The position numbers and the translations under genes were made by a program. Under the pieces are notes generated by a model. That model saw only the letters and a list, made by a program, of their open reading frames with translations. It was not told the origin of the DNA and ran no database searches. From CAYYJM01 sp964471755 (GTDB taxonomy: Bacteria > Planctomycetota > Planctomycetia > Gemmatales > Gemmataceae), in assembly GCA_964471755.1 (NCBI GenBank), contig CAYYJM010000033.1, forward strand, positions 1 through 34,011: DNA of 34,011 nt. The letters run 5' to 3'. Positions 9,261 to 17,692 of the stretch are shown piece by piece; the stretch's first letter is position 1; each line of letters begins with the position of its first letter.

Positions 9261-9431
9261 GCCTGGCTCCTGCTGCGCTGACGGAGAGATCGCCTGGAGA
9301 CTTATCCTAGAGAACCGGCGACCGACGCCCGCCGTCACCGGTCGGGAGAATTTTTTCCGACGAGCGGGAACTCTTGGCGAGTGGACCGCGTCGGAGTAAT
9401 AGCCGGGGTGAGCATATTCGCCGGAAGTCGC

Positions 9432-9460
9432 TTGACAGCCGTACTTTGATCGCGGACAGT
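9432..9460 (+). promoter_or_regulatory. Sigma-70-like promoter for the DUF1501 gene
   Basis: A perfect -35 TTGACA (9432-9437) is followed at 17 bases by GACAGT (9455-9460), a weak -10 with three of six matches. It lies about 65 bases upstream of the DUF1501 start in the divergent gap with ubiE. Confidence 0.4.
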
Positions 9461-9525
9461 GATAGGTGCCGGAGTGGTCGAGCGTACCGCCCGCGCATCC
9501 CAAACTTGAGGGGGGGAACCTCGCA

Positions 9526-10878
9526 ATGATGAATCGCCGCCACTTCTTGCAGCACATGGCCGGGGCGTCGGCTCTGGCCCTGCCGAGCATCAACTTCGTT
9601 CAGAACCTCCGCGCCGCGGAAGGGCAACTGAAGAAGGAAAACAAGAGCATCGTCATCTTCTGGATGAGCGGCGGCCCCTCGCACATGGACCTGTGGGACG
9701 TCAAGGATCCCAACCAGACCAACGCCGGCGAGTTCAAGCGGATCAAGACGGCCGCTTCCGGCGTTGAGATCTCCGAGGTTCTGCCCACCGTCGCCGAGCA
9801 GTTCAAGCACCTGGCGATCGTTCGCTCGCTGAGCAGCCAGGAAGCCGATCACAACCGCGGCACGATCAAGATGAACACGGGTCGGACGCCGAACCCGGTC
9901 GTTCAGTATCCGCACATCGGCTCGCTGGCCTCCTCGCAGTTGACCAGCAAGGACCTGCCGTTGCCGGGATTCATCGGCGTCGGCGGCACGGCCCAGCGCA
10001 TCGGGGCCGGCTTCCTCGGTATGCAGTACGCTCCGTTCATCGTCCAGAATGCGGGCCAGCCGCCGGCCAACATCGCCATGCAGTCCTCACTCGGCTCGAC
10101 GGACAAGGATCGCCTCGAGCGGACCCGTCGTCGTCAGCGTCTCTTCTACGAGATCGAGGATAACTTCGCCGAGGCTGGCTTCCCGCACCTGCGCAGCAAG
10201 AAGAGCGACCCGACCGAACGGGATCTCGAAGAAGCCGCCGCTCGCGAGGCGGCCGGAAGTGCGGCTCAGGCTCACACCGGCGTCTACAAGAAGGGCTTCG
10301 ACCTGACTGTTTCGCCGCTCCGTACCGTCTTCGACGTGAACAAGGAGCCGACCTCGGTGATCGACGCCTACGGTGGCCGGGCGAACGGCTTCGGCATGGG
10401 CTGTCTCCTGGCTCGTAAGCTGATCGAGAAGGGCGTCACCGCCATCGAGATCGACCTGGGCGGCTGGGACAACCACGGCAACATTTTCAACACGATCCGC
10501 ACGGGCAACGGCCCGCGCCTCGACAAGGGCATGGGCACGCTCATCAAGGAACTCGACGAGCGCGGCCTGCTGAAGAACACCGTCGTCATGTGGGCCGGCG
10601 AGTTCGGCCGAACCCCGCGCATCAACCAGAACGGCGGTCGCGATCACTGGGCTCGTGGCTGGTCGATCGTCATCGGCGGCGGTGCGATCAAGGGCGGCCA
10701 GACCTACGGAGCCACCACTCCGGACGGCATGGATGTGGCCGACAAGCCCTGCTCGATCGGCGACGTCTACGCGACGCTCTTCGCCGGCCTCGGCTTGGAG
10801 CCGAGTACCCAGATCCGCGACAACCTCGGCCGACCGACCGCCATCGCGGAAGGCAAGCCGCTGGCCGGGCTGATCTGA
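9526..10878 (+). CDS. DUF1501 family protein with Tat-like signal
   Basis: A 450-residue member of DUF1501, a family greatly expanded in Planctomycetota and structurally related to the alkaline-phosphatase/sulfatase superfamily. Its biochemical role is not established. The N-terminus MMNRRHFLQHMAGASALALP has twin arginines (4-5) and a hydrophobic stretch, consistent with Tat export. Family blocks visible are IFWMSGGPSHMDLWDVK (45-61), SQEADHNRGT, GGWDNHGN, MWAGEFGRTPRIN and GGRDHWARGW; their His and Asp residues look metal-binding. The start follows a G-rich ribosome site at 9508-9516. In many planctomycetes a DUF1549/DUF1553 gene sits directly upstream; here none is present. The gene is monocistronic, with its own promoter and terminator. 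Confidence 0.93.
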   Translation: MMNRRHFLQHMAGASALALPSINFVQNLRAAEGQLKKENKSIVIFWMSGGPSHMDLWDVKDPNQTNAGEFKRIKTAASGVEISEVLPTVAEQFKHLAIVRSLSSQEADHNRGTIKMNTGRTPNPVVQYPHIGSLASSQLTSKDLPLPGFIGVGGTAQRIGAGFLGMQYAPFIVQNAGQPPANIAMQSSLGSTDKDRLERTRRRQRLFYEIEDNFAEAGFPHLRSKKSDPTERDLEEAAAREAAGSAAQAHTGVYKKGFDLTVSPLRTVFDVNKEPTSVIDAYGGRANGFGMGCLLARKLIEKGVTAIEIDLGGWDNHGNIFNTIRTGNGPRLDKGMGTLIKELDERGLLKNTVVMWAGEFGRTPRINQNGGRDHWARGWSIVIGGGAIKGGQTYGATTPDGMDVADKPCSIGDVYATLFAGLGLEPSTQIRDNLGRPTAIAEGKPLAGLI

Positions 10879-10908
10879 TCCGTTAAACCGTGAACGACTG
10901 CGACCATT

Positions 10909-10946
10909 AAACACCCCTGCGCGACACCGTCTCGCAGGGGTGTTTT
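10909..10946 (+). terminator. Rho-independent terminator after the DUF1501 gene
   Basis: Thirteen-base arms AAACACCCCTGCG (10909-10921) and CGCAGGGGTGTTT (10933-10945) pair perfectly around an 11-base loop and run into TTTT. Confidence 0.85.
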
Positions 10947-11089
10947 CGTGATCCGGCCGGCTTGCCGATCTCGGCCGAGAGATCCCTTTGCGCCGCGCAC
11001 TCCGGCCGCTATAATCCATCCTGTTTGCAGCGGGCCGCTCCCGCTCGGAGCTACCCGGCGTTCCGAATCGCTCGGTTTGGGGACGTGCC

Positions 11090-11518
11090 ATGGCACATAC
11101 AGGCAAGCCGTTCCAGGGGCTCGAGTCCGCATCCAGTGATCCGCCCGGTCGGGGCTCCGATCAGCGCCAACTGGATTTTGAACTGGAGTTCTATCGCGGT
11201 ATCCTTGAACGATGCCCTGCCTATGTCGAAGTCCTCCGTATCCTCGGCAATCTACTCACCCTGACCGGTCGTTTCAGCGAAGGGCTCGAAGTCGAGAAAC
11301 GACTCTGCCGGTTGCGTCCCCTCGATCCCCAGGTCCATTACGGCCTCGCCTGTAGCTACGCCAAGCTCAAACGACCCGGACAATCGATCCGGTCTCTGCG
11401 CAAGGCCATCGAACTGGGCTACCGCGACTTCGGGTACATGCGAGTCGATCACGATCTGGACCCGATCCGCCACGATCCGCGATTCTGTAAACTCCTGTGT
11501 GAGTACGATCCCCAATGA
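11090..11518 (+). CDS. Tetratricopeptide-repeat protein
   Basis: A 142-residue soluble helical protein. Two to three TPR units can be read: around 27-45, then AYVEVLRILGNLLTLTGRFSEGLEVEKRLCRLRPLDP split over about 44-80, then VHYGLACSYAKLKRPGQSIRSLRKAIELG (about 82-110). The C-terminal piece DHDLDPIRHDPRF resembles the short end cap common after TPRs in planctomycete proteins. There is no signal peptide or membrane segment. The ATG lies 30 bases upstream of the CoA-transferase gene's unit (stop at 11518, next start 11549), so the two are likely one operon. TPRs mediate protein binding; the partner is unknown. Confidence 0.8.
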   Translation: MAHTGKPFQGLESASSDPPGRGSDQRQLDFELEFYRGILERCPAYVEVLRILGNLLTLTGRFSEGLEVEKRLCRLRPLDPQVHYGLACSYAKLKRPGQSIRSLRKAIELGYRDFGYMRVDHDLDPIRHDPRFCKLLCEYDPQ

Positions 11519-11548
11519 CCTCGTCACGGAGGCAGACTGGACGGCACC

Positions 11549-12556
11549 ATGAATCCGCTCTCCCGCGGCCAGGGTTCCCTGTTTAACGACCCCAGTGCTG
11601 AGGTTGCGCGGGAGCGTTTCCGCCAGAAGCCGCGGGCCCTGGTGGACAAACTCCTGCCCGTCCGCGACGCCGTCCGGCAACTGATCCACTCCGGCGACTA
11701 CCTCGCCATCGGCGGCTTCGGTTGCGCTCGCATCCCCACTGCCGTCATCCACGAGATCCTTCGCCAGGGCATCCAGGACCTGCGTTTCGCCGGTCACACG
11801 GCCACCCACGATTTTCAACTGCTCTGCGCCGGCAACCAGACCGGCCGGGGAAAGACCCTCGCTGCGGTGGACATCGCCTACGTCGTTGGCCTGGAAGCTC
11901 GTGGGCTGTCGCCGCATTCCCGGCGTGTCCTCGAATCCGGTGAAGTGAAGACAACCGAGTGGAGCAACTACACGCTCGCCGTTCGCTTCAAGGCCGCGGC
12001 GATGGGCGTGCCTTTTCTGCCGGCTCGCAGCCTGCTCGGCACCGATACGTTCGAGCATTCCGCCGCTTGCGTGGTCGCGTGCCCTTTCACCGGCGAGAAG
12101 TTGGCCGCGATCCCGGCCCTGTATCCCGACGTGTCGGTCATCCACGTTCACGAGGCCGACCGCTACGGGAACTGCCGCATCCGCGGCACCACGGTCGCCG
12201 ACCCGGACCTGGCCCGCGCCAGTCATCGGCTGATCATCACCTGCGAACGGCTCGTGCCTCACGACGAAATTCGCCGCGATCCGAGCCAGACGGTGATCCC
12301 GTTCTTCTGTGTGGACGCCGTCTGCGAGGTGCCCTTCGGCAGCTATCCGGGGAACATGCCCTACGAATACTTCTCCGACGAGACGCACCTGCGTCAGTTA
12401 CTGGAAGTGGAAGAGGATTTGAACGCCTACCAGACCTGGCTACACCGGCACATCTTCGGAGTGGACGATTTCAACGGCTACCTGGAGCAGTGCGGCGGCC
12501 TGGCTCGCATGCAGCAACTTCGTCAGCAGGAGTTCCTGCTCGATCGCGGACGATGA
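11549..12556 (+). CDS. CoA-transferase alpha-type subunit (family I, GctA-like)
   Basis: A 335-residue protein of the family I CoA-transferase alpha subunit type, as in glutaconate CoA-transferase subunit A. These proteins move CoA between carboxylic acids together with a beta subunit. Characteristic blocks are VRDAVRQLIHSGDYLAIGGFGCARIP (38-63, glycine loop), WSNYTLAVRFKAAAMGVPFLPARSLLGTD, NPFTGEK-like CPFTGEKLAAIPALYPDVSVIHVHEADRYGN and TCERLVPHDEI. The catalytic Glu of this family is in the beta subunit, and no beta-subunit gene is adjacent. It could pair with a distant subunit, or the protein could have another role. A hairpin terminator follows 25 bases after the stop. Confidence 0.85.
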   Translation: MNPLSRGQGSLFNDPSAEVARERFRQKPRALVDKLLPVRDAVRQLIHSGDYLAIGGFGCARIPTAVIHEILRQGIQDLRFAGHTATHDFQLLCAGNQTGRGKTLAAVDIAYVVGLEARGLSPHSRRVLESGEVKTTEWSNYTLAVRFKAAAMGVPFLPARSLLGTDTFEHSAACVVACPFTGEKLAAIPALYPDVSVIHVHEADRYGNCRIRGTTVADPDLARASHRLIITCERLVPHDEIRRDPSQTVIPFFCVDAVCEVPFGSYPGNMPYEYFSDETHLRQLLEVEEDLNAYQTWLHRHIFGVDDFNGYLEQCGGLARMQQLRQQEFLLDRGR

Positions 12557-12581
12557 AACTGGTACGCGCGGAGCGTCTCTT

Positions 12582-12645
12582 GGCGAGCGTGGGGCGTCAG
12601 CCCCATGAGAGAAGAAGATCATGGGGCTGACGCCCCACGCTCGCC
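12582..12645. terminator. Perfect 27-bp hairpin between convergent genes
   Basis: Arms 12582-12608 and 12619-12645 are perfect reverse complements over 27 bases with a purine loop GAGAAGAAGA. The core reads GTGGGGCGTCAGCCCC. It sits between the stops of the CoA-transferase and the HTH gene and could terminate both. There is no long T tract. The palindrome looks like a dispersed intergenic repeat type. Confidence 0.75.
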
Positions 12646-12654
12646 TGAGAATGC

Positions 12655-14565
12655 TCAGTCCGGCAGCTTGTCGCCGAACATCTCGGCGATCGGCTTGATG
12701 ACCATCTGCGAGACGCGGGTACTCTTCTGGAACCCCCACATGCCGCGGACCAGCTCGTAGCTCATCAGGCCAACGACGAACAGCACGATCACGGTCGGCA
12801 GGAGCATCAGCACGGGCAGTGGTCCCCAGGGCACCGCCTCCGCAGAGGCCCCGGCGGCTGCCGGTCGAGCATCCTCATCCTCGTCGGCGTCCGTATCCTC
12901 GTCGTAGTCGTAGTCGCCGCCCTCGTCGGAGGCTTCTTCCTCGTCGTCGCCGAAGTCTGACAGAGCCCGGCCCTTCGGCTTGCCACGGCCGCGGGCCGCC
13001 GTTCGGGCGACGGTCTCGTCACCTTCGTCCGCCTCGTCCTCGTCCAGCGGCACCACCTGGCTGCCGGATTCCTCGTCCCCCTCCTCGCCGTCCAGGTCCA
13101 GCTCAAACTCGGACGACCCTTCGTCCATTTCCTCGGACCCTTCGAGCGGAACCGCCTCGGAGCCTGACTCGTCGTCGAGTGCAGGAACGTCCAGGTTCGT
13201 CTCGAAGATGTCCGGCTCCTCGCCCTCCTCGCCGATCGGCGACAGGTTGACGCCGGCATCGTCCTCGTCGAGCGTCAGCTCGAACTCACTGTCGCTGTCA
13301 TCGACGCTGCTGGAACTGGAACTCGCGTCATCGTCCAGGGTCAGCTCGAATTCGCTGCTGCTATCGGCCTCCTGCTCGGCGCTATCTTCGAGGGACAACT
13401 CGAACTCACTGCTGCTACTCTCACCGTCCTCCTCGCCCCCTTCGTCGAGGGACAGCTCGAAATCACTGCTGCTGTCTTCATCCTTCTTGCTGGCTCCGGA
13501 TTTCGACGAGCGGGCTCCGGACTCGGCCGGGTTCAGCGACAGGTCCATGTCACTGCTGCCGTCTTCAAGAGAGGGACCACTATCGGCCGGATCTTGCGTG
13601 TGGATCCCACNNNNNNNNNNGACCTCCAGACCGAGCCCGATCTCTTCGGAGTCATCCTCCGGGGTCAGGGCCAACTCCTCGTCTTCCAGCGAGAGGTTCA
13701 TCGGCGCAGGCTGCTTCTTGCTGGAGTCGCTCTTCTTGCCGGCGCTCTTCTTGCTGGCGGGCGGTTCGGGCTTATCTTCGGGCACGAGTTGAACGTCGTC
13801 CTCGGACAATTCAAACGGCGAGGTCGTGGGCAGCTTGCCGCTGCTTTTCTTGTTCCCGGCGGACTTCTGGGGCTGCTTCAGTTCCGACTTCTTCCGTGGA
13901 TGCTTCGAGGCGGCCTGCATCTCCTCGGAGTCGAGGTCGATCTCCTCGGTCACCTGCGGTTCGTAGCCGGCGTCCGAACCTTCGTCCTCGATGCTGAGGC
14001 GAATATCGCTGTCCGACGGCGTCTTCGAGCCGGCATTCTTGCGGGCCGAACTGGCCGGCGAGGCGGGTTCGTCATCCGGCACCAGCTTGACGTCGCTGTC
14101 CTCGTCCATCGGCAGCAGACGCAGGCCGCTGTCCGGCTTGGCCGGCTTCTTGTCCGATTTCTTCTCCGAACGCGAACTGCTCGGGGTCGGCTCGTCTTCC
14201 AGTGAGAAGTCATCGACGACGAGTCGGACGTCGCTGTCGCTGCCGACAGGCGGCTTGACCATGGTCGGCTTGCGACCGCCGGCCGGTTTCTTGCCCGACT
14301 CTTCCTCGACCGTAGGCGTCGGTGGCTTCTTTCGTTTGCCAGATGAACTGGGCTGTTTCTCCTCGGTCGGCTCGCTGAGCGGCAATTCCGGATCGCTGCC
14401 CAGGCCGAGCGAACGAGCCATCTCGTCGATGTCGTTGGCCCGGAAACGAAGGGTGCCCTTGTCCTGGAAGCCACGCAGCTTCCCCTGGCGGACCATCTCC
14501 CGCACCTTGTCCGGGGTGACCTGCAGGATCGTCGCGGCCTCTTCCAGCGTGTAATACTGCGCCAT
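12655..14565 (-). CDS. HTH protein with acidic repeat region and C-terminal membrane anchor
   Basis: About 636 residues, counting a 10-base assembly gap that keeps the frame. Residues 1-50 form an excisionase/MerR-like helix-turn-helix (YYTLEEAATILQVTPDKVREMV, then GKLRGFQDKGTLRFRANDID). Basic Ser/Lys-rich and Asp/Glu-rich low-complexity segments follow (about 60-350). A run of near-repeats comes next: DFELSLDE, EFELSLED, EFELTLDD, EFELTLDE and EFELDLDG, each preceded by serines. A hydrophobic segment near 583-605 (VLMLLPTVIVLFVVGLMSYEL) gives one transmembrane helix before a 35-residue tail. The ATG at 14565 begins the HTH exactly; upstream in-frame codons are unlike coding sequence. HTH proteins with long acidic tails recur in planctomycetes, but I know of no established function. 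A membrane-tethered DNA-binding protein is one reading. Confidence 0.8.
   Translation of the reverse strand: MAQYYTLEEAATILQVTPDKVREMVRQGKLRGFQDKGTLRFRANDIDEMARSLGLGSDPELPLSEPTEEKQPSSSGKRKKPPTPTVEEESGKKPAGGRKPTMVKPPVGSDSDVRLVVDDFSLEDEPTPSSSRSEKKSDKKPAKPDSGLRLLPMDEDSDVKLVPDDEPASPASSARKNAGSKTPSDSDIRLSIEDEGSDAGYEPQVTEEIDLDSEEMQAASKHPRKKSELKQPQKSAGNKKSSGKLPTTSPFELSEDDVQLVPEDKPEPPASKKSAGKKSDSSKKQPAPMNLSLEDEELALTPEDDSEEIGLGLEVXXXXGIHTQDPADSGPSLEDGSSDMDLSLNPAESGARSSKSGASKKDEDSSSDFELSLDEGGEEDGESSSSEFELSLEDSAEQEADSSSEFELTLDDDASSSSSSVDDSDSEFELTLDEDDAGVNLSPIGEEGEEPDIFETNLDVPALDDESGSEAVPLEGSEEMDEGSSEFELDLDGEEGDEESGSQVVPLDEDEADEGDETVARTAARGRGKPKGRALSDFGDDEEEASDEGGDYDYDEDTDADEDEDARPAAAGASAEAVPWGPLPVLMLLPTVIVLFVVGLMSYELVRGMWGFQKSTRVSQMVIKPIAEMFGDKLPD
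13611..13620. other. Assembly gap (10 N) inside the HTH/acidic-repeat gene
   Basis: Ten N lie in the repetitive acidic coding region. The frame is kept across the gap if the true size is 1 more than a multiple of 3. The repetitive sequence may have caused the gap. Confidence 0.95.
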
Positions 14566-14687
14566 GGTGTAGAGCCCTTGCGTGGACAGGAAGCCTGGGA
14601 CCGCGTCCATCGGCCACGAGGATTCGGAGGAGAGAGACGACCTCGGGGTGCGTTCTGTCCCGCGATACCCCAACGTCTCCATCATCG

Positions 14688-14715
14688 ATTGTAAACCGGC
14701 CGCACTTGAATGCAA
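14688..14715 (-). promoter_or_regulatory. Promoter candidate for the HTH gene
   Basis: On the minus strand, TTGCAT (14710-14715) and TACAAT (14688-14693, five of six matches) are 16 bases apart. Transcription would start near 14681, giving a 5' leader of about 115 bases before the ATG at 14565. The gene-free stretch 14566-14888 otherwise holds only the palindrome at 14809-14879. Confidence 0.42.
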
Positions 14716-14808
14716 GTCCGGACCGGAGTGGGAAGCTCGGGTAAATCACGCCGCCCAGGCGGCGCATGCTGGTGGTGCCTGTTATGACTCCACCGACGCC
14801 CCTGGCGC

Positions 14809-14879
14809 GGCGAGCCCCCCACGAAAGTGAGGGGAGGTTTCCCCGAGGGAACTCCCCCCACTTTCGTGGGGGGCTCGCC
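14809..14879. repeat. Long hairpin of a dispersed palindromic repeat (copy 1)
   Basis: Arms 14809-14837 and 14851-14879 pair over 29 bases with two mismatches around a 13-base loop. The core is GAGCCCCCCACGAAAGTG. It ends 9 bases beyond the stop of the HEAT-repeat gene, so it probably terminates that transcript. The same 29-base arm is found at 33957-33985, which shows it is a repeat family and not a private terminator. Confidence 0.85.
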
Positions 14880-14888
14880 TGGTCCCCG

Positions 14889-17660
14889 TCAACCAGGCGG
14901 CATCGGCATCGGCGGATTCAGGGCCGGCTGATATCCCTGCAATCGCTCCCCGGACAGTCGGGGCGTGGGTTTCAGCGCTCCGAGCAGAGCCGTCACCGTG
15001 GAGCGTACGCCGGGATCGAGCTGCGGATCGACGGCCAGTTGCGCGATCGTCGCCGTCTCGTTCGGTCGCAGGATCAGACCGAACTGCTGAATGTGCTTGA
15101 CCAGCGCCTTGCCCGCAGCGACCCGTACCGCGCTGGGATGGGCCGGGCTCGTCAGGGCAGCGAGCAGTTCCGCCTGCGGCCTCGTTCCAGTCAGGGTGCC
15201 GATCACGTCGATCGCGGCCAGTTGCCCCTCGGGAGACAGCTTGTTCGAGCGCAGCACCTCGTAGACCGACGTCGCGGCCGGACGGACATCGTAGCCGGCG
15301 ATCTCCTTGCGGGCCAGCTTACCCAGAGCCCGAATCGCTCGCTCGGCGTGGTTCTGGACCTCCTCCGGCGACAGCGGGTGGTGCCCTGGCGTGTCGAGCG
15401 CCTCGTTCAGGGCGACCGTGATCCGGGCGGTGTCCGACGGGCCGAGAGCCCACACTCGACGAGAGGCGATGACCCGGTCCAGCGTGGTGAGCAGCCGACG
15501 AATCTCCTCTGGCGTCAGCGTCGGTGCCTCCGGATCCCGTTTCAGCAACTGGTTCAGACGCCGCGTCTGCATGCGTACTTCGATGTCGCGAAGTTCCTCG
15601 ATGTTCAGCGGTCGCGGAATGAACGCGGCGTTGATCGATCCTTCCGCGAGAGCCTTCTTGCGCTCATCGTCCAGGAAACGCTGCACACGCTGGAGGATGA
15701 GGAGCCGGTCGGCTTCGCGGGTCGGACGATTGCGGTCTTCCTCGCGCAGGATCGGCAGCGCCTCGCCAAGCCAGCGGATCTCGTCGCCGGTCATCACGGT
15801 CCAGTCCGCGACCGGGACCAGCTTCGGATCGACCAGGGCCCGTTGCCGTTCTTCCTCTCGCACCCGAAGCAGCGTATTCAGGGCCCGGCGAACCTCGACC
15901 AGCGAGAAGGCCAGCGGCACGATGGCTCGGACCTGTGCGTTCCTCTCGGTGTAGAGCCGCCAGCGGTCGTAGTTCGCCAGCTCCGAGGTCAGGATGATGG
16001 GCAGATTGCGAGCGTTCCGGTCGGTCTTCAGCTGGCCCAGGAAGTTCGGCAGACCAGGGTTCGGCAAGTCCGCGTCGAGCAGGATGGCGTCGATGTCGGA
16101 CCCGGTCTGGAGCCGGCGCAGCACCTCACGACCGCTGCTTACCGGGATCGGCTCCAGGCCCATCTTGCGGATCTCACGAGCGACCTCGAGCATCCGGGTG
16201 TCATCGAAATAGCCGAGCAGGACGCGGCCCTGAGCCTTGTTGATCGCGTCGGCTCCCAGAGCCCGGTTGAGGATGTCCACCACGCGGACGGCGATGGCCG
16301 GCCGAATCGTGCCGGGCATCTTCAGCTGCGTCTCGGCGGCGACCAGTTGGACGCGGGCGTCGGGGTAGTTGAGAGCCTGGATCAACGGCGGCACACTTCC
16401 CAGGCCGGTTCGGTTCGCCTGGACCTCGCCCTGATCGCCGAGAAGACGCAGGGCACCGAGGATGACGTTGATCCGTCGATCTTGCATGGCCCGTTCGAGG
16501 ACGGCCGTCAGCATCTCGGGATTGAGGGCGGCGAGCCGCTGATGAACGGCCGGCCGCGTCTGAGACAGCGGCTTGGCCGGCCCCGTTTCCTCATAGTTCT
16601 TGTCGAGGATCAGGCTGGTCAACACGCGCTGGGCTGGCTCGTAGGCCGGATCGAGAGCCAGGGCCTGCGTCGCGTAGCGGGTGCCGTAATGCTCCTCCGC
16701 CTTGCTGGCCGAGATCGTGGGCTTGTCCGGAAAGCCCGCGACGACCCGACCCTGATCCCATCGCCAGACCACCACGGCCTTCGGATCGACGAAATCCACC
16801 TTGTGCTGATAGTAGCGCTCGGCCTCCTGCGTCAGTGCGGTTCGCGGAGCCGGCAGCTGATCGGCCGGCAGTTTCGTGAAGAACAGCAGCGCGTCGCGAG
16901 CTGCCTCCCTGAGTCCGGGCGGCGAGACGCTGTTGCCCAGAATCCAGTACAGCGAAGGCACCGCCGCCACCGCGCCCCGCTGCCGCAGCACGGCGATCAG
17001 ATCGAGTTGCAGCGCTGGAATCTCGGAGTCGAGCGCCGCGATGATCGGCGGCAGGGTGTCCTGGTTGAGCTGGGTCAGGGCCCGCAGAAAGGCCACGCGT
17101 CGGTTGCCATCGGCGACGCGCAGTTCGTCGATGATGTACGGCACCACCAGAACCCCGGAGCGGTACAGTTCGCCCATGGCGTACTCGTACTCCTCCTTGC
17201 CGAGCGGGAGCCGACCGACGAACTTGCGGATTCGCTCGGGATCGGACAGACTCTTGCGAACGGCATCGGTCACCAGCTTGATGAGTTCCTCGACATCCTG
17301 GTGAGCCTGCTTCTCCCGAGCGTCGGCCAACTGGCGATCCTTCTCCAGGGCCGTGGGCGGCAGCGGTGCGATCCAGCGCGGCACGTTTCGCAGCTTGAGG
17401 AAGGAAGCCATGCCCTCAGTCTTCTCCAGCTCGACCAGGGACTTCTCGTCCGGCTTGGCCAGGAGCATGGCGTGGAGATACTGGGCGGCCACGCCGTAGT
17501 TGCCGAGGTCCATCTCGAACTTGATCCGGCTGGCGAACTCCGCGGGCGTCCTGGGTTCCTTGAACAGAGCGCGGGGATCGCCCAGCTGGCCGGGAAGTTG
17601 ACCGACCAGGCACCCGAACAGGAGCAGCACCCCCAGCAAGCGGCTCGAACGCAGGATCAT
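14889..17660 (-). CDS. HEAT-like repeat lipoprotein with an embedded receiver-like domain
   Basis: A 923-residue predicted exported lipoprotein of unknown function. The N-terminus MILRSSRLLGVLLLFGC has a hydrophobic core and a lipobox LFGC with Cys17. Most of the rest is helical with HEAT-like units (VVPYIIDELRVADGNRRVAFLRAL, AVPSLYWILGN, SVPPLIQALNYPDARVQLVAAETQL, PSAVRVAAGKALVKHI). Residues about 478-595 resemble a CheY-type receiver: an acidic FDD at 485-487, a phospho-acceptor-like AILLDADLP (Asp529) and PIILTSE at the switch position. The conserved C-terminal Lys is replaced (VPLAF), so the domain may not be phosphorylated. The start follows GAGGCGAG at about 7 bases. It lies 32 bases after lysA on the same strand, so the two may be co-transcribed. 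Confidence 0.85.
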   Translation of the reverse strand: MILRSSRLLGVLLLFGCLVGQLPGQLGDPRALFKEPRTPAEFASRIKFEMDLGNYGVAAQYLHAMLLAKPDEKSLVELEKTEGMASFLKLRNVPRWIAPLPPTALEKDRQLADAREKQAHQDVEELIKLVTDAVRKSLSDPERIRKFVGRLPLGKEEYEYAMGELYRSGVLVVPYIIDELRVADGNRRVAFLRALTQLNQDTLPPIIAALDSEIPALQLDLIAVLRQRGAVAAVPSLYWILGNSVSPPGLREAARDALLFFTKLPADQLPAPRTALTQEAERYYQHKVDFVDPKAVVVWRWDQGRVVAGFPDKPTISASKAEEHYGTRYATQALALDPAYEPAQRVLTSLILDKNYEETGPAKPLSQTRPAVHQRLAALNPEMLTAVLERAMQDRRINVILGALRLLGDQGEVQANRTGLGSVPPLIQALNYPDARVQLVAAETQLKMPGTIRPAIAVRVVDILNRALGADAINKAQGRVLLGYFDDTRMLEVAREIRKMGLEPIPVSSGREVLRRLQTGSDIDAILLDADLPNPGLPNFLGQLKTDRNARNLPIILTSELANYDRWRLYTERNAQVRAIVPLAFSLVEVRRALNTLLRVREEERQRALVDPKLVPVADWTVMTGDEIRWLGEALPILREEDRNRPTREADRLLILQRVQRFLDDERKKALAEGSINAAFIPRPLNIEELRDIEVRMQTRRLNQLLKRDPEAPTLTPEEIRRLLTTLDRVIASRRVWALGPSDTARITVALNEALDTPGHHPLSPEEVQNHAERAIRALGKLARKEIAGYDVRPAATSVYEVLRSNKLSPEGQLAAIDVIGTLTGTRPQAELLAALTSPAHPSAVRVAAGKALVKHIQQFGLILRPNETATIAQLAVDPQLDPGVRSTVTALLGALKPTPRLSGERLQGYQPALNPPMPMPPG

Positions 17661-17692
17661 CGGGATCTCGCCTCGTATTGGAGAAGGGGCCG

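Noticed and set aside
13080..13560. Regular repeats that could suggest a CRISPR array
   Set aside because: The repeats are imperfect, in frame and encode EFELSLDE-type peptide repeats; there are no uniform spacers and no cas genes.
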